Assembly (NCBI GenBank): GCA_030540395.1
Contig: JAUNWI010000002.1
Coordinates: forward strand, 124,001 to 188,000
Reading direction: 5' to 3'
Length of the DNA stretch: 64,000 nt
Source: Phascolarctobacterium sp.
GTDB taxonomy: Bacteria > Bacillota > Negativicutes > Acidaminococcales > Acidaminococcaceae
This document shows positions 60,925 through 64,000 of the stretch, one piece after another. The first letter of the stretch is position 1; each line of letters begins with the position of its first letter. A model generated the notes under the pieces. It was not told where the DNA came from. It was given only the letters and a program-made list of their open reading frames with translations, and searched no databases. A program made the translations under genes and the position numbers.

Positions 60925-61185
60925 GTGGATATTAAGCTGATTAATATCGGTTTCGGCAATGTGGTAGCCGCTAATCGGATCATTGCCATCATTAGTCCTG
61001 AATCCGCACCCATTAAGCGCATCATTCAGGAAGCTCGTGACAAGGGTTTACTTATTGATGCCACCTATGGTCGTCGCACCAGAGCGGTGGTGGTTACTGA
61101 CAGCGGTCATATTATTTTGAGCGCCGTTCAGCCGGAAACAGTTGCCAACCGTCTTATGCCCACAGATATAGAGGAAGAGGAGTAG
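60925..61185 (+). CDS. remA: RemA-family (DUF370) DNA-binding regulator
   Basis: An 86-residue RemA-like protein ([67 protein letters not shown]). In Bacillus RemA forms rings that bend DNA and activates matrix and osmoprotection genes. Position before gmk and rpoZ is conserved. GTG start after GAGGAG. Confidence 0.94.
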   Translation: MDIKLINIGFGNVVAANRIIAIISPESAPIKRIIQEARDKGLLIDATYGRRTRAVVVTDSGHIILSAVQPETVANRLMPTDIEEEE

Positions 61186-61189
61186 GAAA

Positions 61190-61831
61190 ATGGCTGAAGA
61201 AAAAGAAAATGTAACTCCTAAAGGCGTACTGCTGGTAGTATCCGGACCCTCCGGCGCTGGCAAGGGCACTATTTGTCAAATGCTTAGAGAGCAGCTGCCC
61301 GATTTGGGCTATTCCATTTCTGTTACCACTCGTCAGCCCCGTGTCGGCGAAGTGGATGGCAAGAGCTATTTCTTTAAAACTGTGCCTGAGGTGCAGGACA
61401 TGATTGCCAAGGGAGAGCTTTTGGAATACGCCGAGGTTTATGGTAATTATTATGGCACTCCCCGCAAATACGTGATGGAGCAGCTGGAAAGCGGTCGCGA
61501 TGTGCTTTTGGAGATTGATATTCAGGGTGCATTGCAAATCAAGAAGCGTTTCCCCGAGGGCGTTTTCGTCTTCATCGTGCCTCCTTCCTTGGATGAGCTT
61601 TCTGCTCGCATCTATAAGCGTGGCACCGACAGCAAGGAGGTTATCGAGCGTCGCATGGCCTCTGCCGCCAGCGAGCTGTCCTATGCTGCGGAATATGATT
61701 ATATTATTATTAACGATATTGCCGAAAAGGCTGCCAATAAGGTGCTCACCATTATGGAAGCCGAGCGCTATCGTGTGGCCAGAACCTACTTCATTGTGGA
61801 TGAAATCTGCAAGGGTAAAAAAGAAGCATAA
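61190..61831 (+). CDS. gmk: Guanylate kinase
   Basis: A 213-residue kinase making GDP from GMP. P-loop VVSGPSGAGKGTIC, TTRQPRVGEVDGKSYFF (GMP binding), and LEIDIQGALQIKKRFPEGVFVFI are intact. The N-terminal MAEEKENVTPKG extension is short. Starts 4 bases after remA. Confidence 0.97.
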   Translation: MAEEKENVTPKGVLLVVSGPSGAGKGTICQMLREQLPDLGYSISVTTRQPRVGEVDGKSYFFKTVPEVQDMIAKGELLEYAEVYGNYYGTPRKYVMEQLESGRDVLLEIDIQGALQIKKRFPEGVFVFIVPPSLDELSARIYKRGTDSKEVIERRMASAASELSYAAEYDYIIINDIAEKAANKVLTIMEAERYRVARTYFIVDEICKGKKEA

Positions 61832-61864
61832 ATTTGCAAAAATATTCTAAAGGAGTGAAGATAT

Positions 61865-62059
61865 ATGTCCATGGTAGATCCTTCTATTGACTATTTGGCT
61901 GAAAAGGTGGACAGCAAGTACACCTTGGTTATTTTAGCTGCTAAAAGAGCCCGCGAGCTGACCAATCCTGCAATCAATGCGCCGGAGAAAGAGGTTAGCA
62001 CTGCCCTGAAGGAAATTGCAGACGATGTAATCACCTACGAGCGCACCAAAAACGTGTAA
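61865..62059 (+). CDS. rpoZ: RNA polymerase omega subunit
   Basis: A 64-residue omega subunit (PSIDYLAEKVDSKYTLVILAAKRARELT, EVSTALKEIADDVITYE). It folds and stabilises beta-prime. The order gmk-rpoZ-coaBC is standard. AAAGGAG lies 8 nt before the ATG. Confidence 0.95.
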   Translation: MSMVDPSIDYLAEKVDSKYTLVILAAKRARELTNPAINAPEKEVSTALKEIADDVITYERTKNV

Positions 62060-62109
62060 TAAACGCAAAATAAACGTTGCAAAACGTGGATTAGCGGGAG
62101 GAAGAAGCC

Positions 62110-63324
62110 TTGTTAAAGGGTAAAAAAATTGTTTTGGGGGTTACCGGCGGTATCGCTGTTTATAAGGCTGTGGATTTGGTTAGCCGTTTGCGCAAGCAGG
62201 GCTGCCAGGTGCGTGTGGTCATGACCGAGCACGCACAGCAGTTTGTGACTCCGCTTACTTTTAAAGAAATCAGTGGTAATCAGGTGGCTGTGTCCATGTG
62301 GAGCAGTAACCAGGAATTTAATGTGGAGCATATTGCGTTGGCCAACTGGGCCGACGCTTTCGTGGTGGCTCCGGCCACGGCCAATATTCTGGCTAAAATG
62401 GCCTATGGCCTGGCCGATGACCTTTTGAGCACCACTCTCTTGGCTGCCCAGGCGCCCATCGTGGTGTGCCCGGCCATGAACACCGGCATGTACGAAAATG
62501 CTGCCACCCAAGAAAACATTGCCAAGCTCCAAAGCCGCGGCATCACCGTGATGCCGCCGGCGGTGGGTAAGCTGGCCTGCGGCACCAGCGGTGCCGGCAG
62601 GCTGCCCGAGCCCCAGGAGATTGTAGAATTTTTGAGCGCCTTTTTTGCTAAGCGTGAGGGCGACCTGCGCGGACTGAAGGTGCTGGTGACTGCCGCAGGC
62701 ACCCGCGAGCCCATTGACCCTGTGCGCTTTGTGGGCAATCGTTCCAGCGGCAAGATGGGCTACGCTGTGGCGCAAATGGCGGCGGAGCGTGGTGCCGAGG
62801 TGCTTTTGGTGAGCGGACCTTCCGCTTTGGCAATTCCTGCCAACGTGAAGGCAGTAAAGGTAGAAACCACCAATGAAATGTTGGAGGCCTGCTTAGCTGC
62901 CTATGACGACGTGGATATCGTCGTCAAAGCGGCAGCTGTGGCCGACTACCGTCCCCGGGATGTGGCCGACCAAAAGATTAAGAAGAAAACTGACGATGCT
63001 TTAACCGTTGTTATGGATAAAAATCCTGATATTTTGAAGACCTTGGGAGGCAAGAAAACCCATCAGGTTTTGGTGGGCTTTGCAGCCGAAACCCAAAACC
63101 TTTTGGAGAATGCACGGGATAAGGTTGTGAAAAAGAATCTGGATATGATTGTGGCCAATGATGTTACCGCAGCAGGCGCAGGCTTTAACGCGGATACTAA
63201 TATCGTTAAGTTCCTTTTTGCTGATGGCGAGGTGCGTTCCTTGGAGCAAATGCCAAAGGTGGATGTAGCCAACTGCATTTTGGATGAAGCGTTAAAGATT
63301 CGTCGTCAACGTGCAGAAAAATAA
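62110..63324 (+). CDS. coaBC: Bifunctional phosphopantothenoylcysteine decarboxylase / phosphopantothenate-cysteine ligase
   Basis: A 404-residue flavin enzyme for CoA synthesis. The CoaC part has VTGGIAVYKAVDL, catalytic His in NVEHIALANWAD and CPAMNTGMY; the CoaB part has VLVTAAGTREPIDPVRFVGNRSSGKMG and KAAAVADYRP, with KIKKK near the CTP site. TTG 62110 follows GGGAGGAAG. It ends the yicC operon; the window also contains coaD. Confidence 0.96.
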   Translation: MLKGKKIVLGVTGGIAVYKAVDLVSRLRKQGCQVRVVMTEHAQQFVTPLTFKEISGNQVAVSMWSSNQEFNVEHIALANWADAFVVAPATANILAKMAYGLADDLLSTTLLAAQAPIVVCPAMNTGMYENAATQENIAKLQSRGITVMPPAVGKLACGTSGAGRLPEPQEIVEFLSAFFAKREGDLRGLKVLVTAAGTREPIDPVRFVGNRSSGKMGYAVAQMAAERGAEVLLVSGPSALAIPANVKAVKVETTNEMLEACLAAYDDVDIVVKAAAVADYRPRDVADQKIKKKTDDALTVVMDKNPDILKTLGGKKTHQVLVGFAAETQNLLENARDKVVKKNLDMIVANDVTAAGAGFNADTNIVKFLFADGEVRSLEQMPKVDVANCILDEALKIRRQRAEK

Positions 63325-63419
63325 CTCGCTTTTTACAAGTATTAATTCTCAATAAGCTATCTAAGGCTTTAGAAACTAAAATTTCTTGTGAATTACTGTG
63401 AAATTCCCGGCAAAACCTA

Positions 63420-63448
63420 TTGCCATAATCGGTAAGATGTATTATAAT
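63420..63448 (+). promoter_or_regulatory. metK promoter
   Basis: TTGCCA (63420-63425) and TATAAT (63443-63448) with a 17-bp spacer, 24 bp before the riboswitch P1 helix. Confidence 0.75.
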
Positions 63449-63471
63449 ATGTCCTGTAAAAAATAATATTA

Positions 63472-63579
63472 CTCATCAAGAGCGGTGGAGGGAATGGCCC
63501 TGTGAAGCCGCAGCAACCATTGCGGAGTGATGTCCGTAAAACGGTGCTAAGTCCTGCAGCACTTTAGCTGTGAGATGAG
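63472..63579 (+). promoter_or_regulatory. SAM-I riboswitch (S-box)
   Basis: P1 arms CTCATC (63472-63477) and GATGAG (63574-63579) enclose the S-box core: ATCAAGAGCGGTGGAGGGAATGGCCC, TGAAGCCGCAGCAACC and CGGTGCTAAGTCC. SAM binding should stabilise the aptamer and allow the downstream terminator to form, so metK is repressed when SAM is ample. Confidence 0.97.
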
Positions 63580-63599
63580 GATGCTTTAAAGCGATTTAC

Positions 63600-63628
63600 G
63601 GCGTTCTCATGTAGAGAACGCCTTTTTT
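63600..63628 (+). terminator. SAM riboswitch expression-platform terminator
   Basis: GGCGTTCTC-ATGTA-GAGAACGCC followed by TTTTTT. Confidence 0.92.
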
Positions 63629-63700
63629 ATTCCTCTTGATGTGTAAGACAAAAGTTGTAAACCATTTTGTTGTTCTGTATGTCTGTGAAAGGAGACAAAA

Positions 63701-64000
63701 ATGAGAAAATTATTTACCTCTGAATCCGTAACCGAAGGCCATCCTGATAAAATCGCTGACCAAATTTCCGATGCTGTCTTGGACGCCATCCTGAAGGAAG
63801 ACCCCAAGGGTCGCGTTGCCTGCGAAACCATCGTTACCACTGGCCAAATCCATATCTTTGGCGAGATTTCCACCAAATGCTATGTGGATATTCCGCACAT
63901 TGCTCGTCAAACCGTTATCGATATCGGTTATGACCGCGCTAAATATGGCTTTGATGGCAACACCTGCGGCGTGCTGATTTCCATCGACGAACAATCCAGC
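63701..64000 (+). CDS. metK: S-adenosylmethionine synthetase, N-terminal part (3' truncated by the window)
   Basis: The first 100 residues of MetK, which makes SAM from methionine and ATP. The ATP/methionine motif [25 protein letters not shown] and [16 protein letters not shown] are conserved. AAAGGAG lies 7-8 nt before the ATG. Control by the SAM-I riboswitch upstream forms a feedback loop. The rest is beyond the window. Confidence 0.97.
   Translation, partial: MRKLFTSESVTEGHPDKIADQISDAVLDAILKEDPKGRVACETIVTTGQIHIFGEISTKCYVDIPHIARQTVIDIGYDRAKYGFDGNTCGVLISIDEQSS

Overview
This window reads as the chromosome of an anaerobic, diderm Firmicute of class Negativicutes, most likely family Acidaminococcaceae (Phascolarctobacterium or Acidaminococcus type). 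The lineage call is inference. Seen in the sequence: Firmicute-type strong Shine-Dalgarno sites with ATG/GTG/TTG starts, a HrcA/CIRCE heat-shock operon, SAM-I and ZTP riboswitches, RemA and RqcH, alongside a secretin and an AsmA-like protein that only make sense with an outer membrane. There is no prophage or large integrated island. Accessory material is confined to short repeats, small toxin loci and one AT-rich DUF559 gene.

Layout. 1-4.1 kb: the 3' end of a PflX-like radical SAM gene, a ZTP riboswitch controlling an AICAR transformylase, a DAACS symporter and a peptidoglycan glycosyltransferase. 4.3-12.6 kb: a complete arginine pathway from acetylglutamate onward, argC-argJ-argB-argD-argF then argG-argH, with a second promoter before argG. 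12.6-12.9 kb: a candidate type I toxin-antitoxin locus. 12.9-19.2 kb: hemW and hrcA-grpE-dnaK-dnaJ under CIRCE control. 19.2-21.8 kb: a Crp/Fnr regulator and a SLC13-type anion permease that share an unusual palindrome. 21.8-28.5 kb: acpS, nnr, a cell-wall amidase, a GerMN lipoprotein and the t6A tRNA-modification genes tsaE-tsaB-rimI-tsaD.

28.5-36.0 kb: a cluster of DnaA-box-like sites, a HisKA_2 kinase with an ANTAR response regulator, tmRNA, a TM1266-type regulator, small and large membrane proteins, and a uracil/xanthine permease next to a carbamoylase-type amidase. 36.3-44.9 kb: a tad/Flp pilus locus (cpaB, secretin, two ParA/CpaE ATPases, tadB, two Flp-like pilins, TadE, cpaF, tadC). 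45-47.5 kb: a Phd/PIN toxin-antitoxin pair and a DUF4127 protein. 47.6-52.1 kb: rsmD, coaD, a coiled-coil protein, a 44-residue small ORF, nfo and ilvA. 52.2-56.2 kb: prmA, then a palindromic repeat array with a DUF559 gene, then rsmE and mtaB, followed by a MITE-like element. 56.2-64 kb: a HIT protein, rpsU, yqeY, ybaK, rqcH, yicC-remA-gmk-rpoZ-coaBC, and a SAM-I riboswitch ahead of the truncated metK.

The most novel-looking items are the convergent type I toxin/antisense RNA locus at 12.57-12.89 kb, the TGTTGC-N4-GCAACA operator pair at 19.21 and 20.18 kb, the inverted pair of structured repeats at 17.85 and 21.63 kb whose arms differ yet stay complementary, the MITE-like element at 55.84-56.15 kb with an internal third copy of its terminal repeat, the DUF559/repeat array at 53.2-53.8 kb and the DnaA-box array at 28.55 kb.
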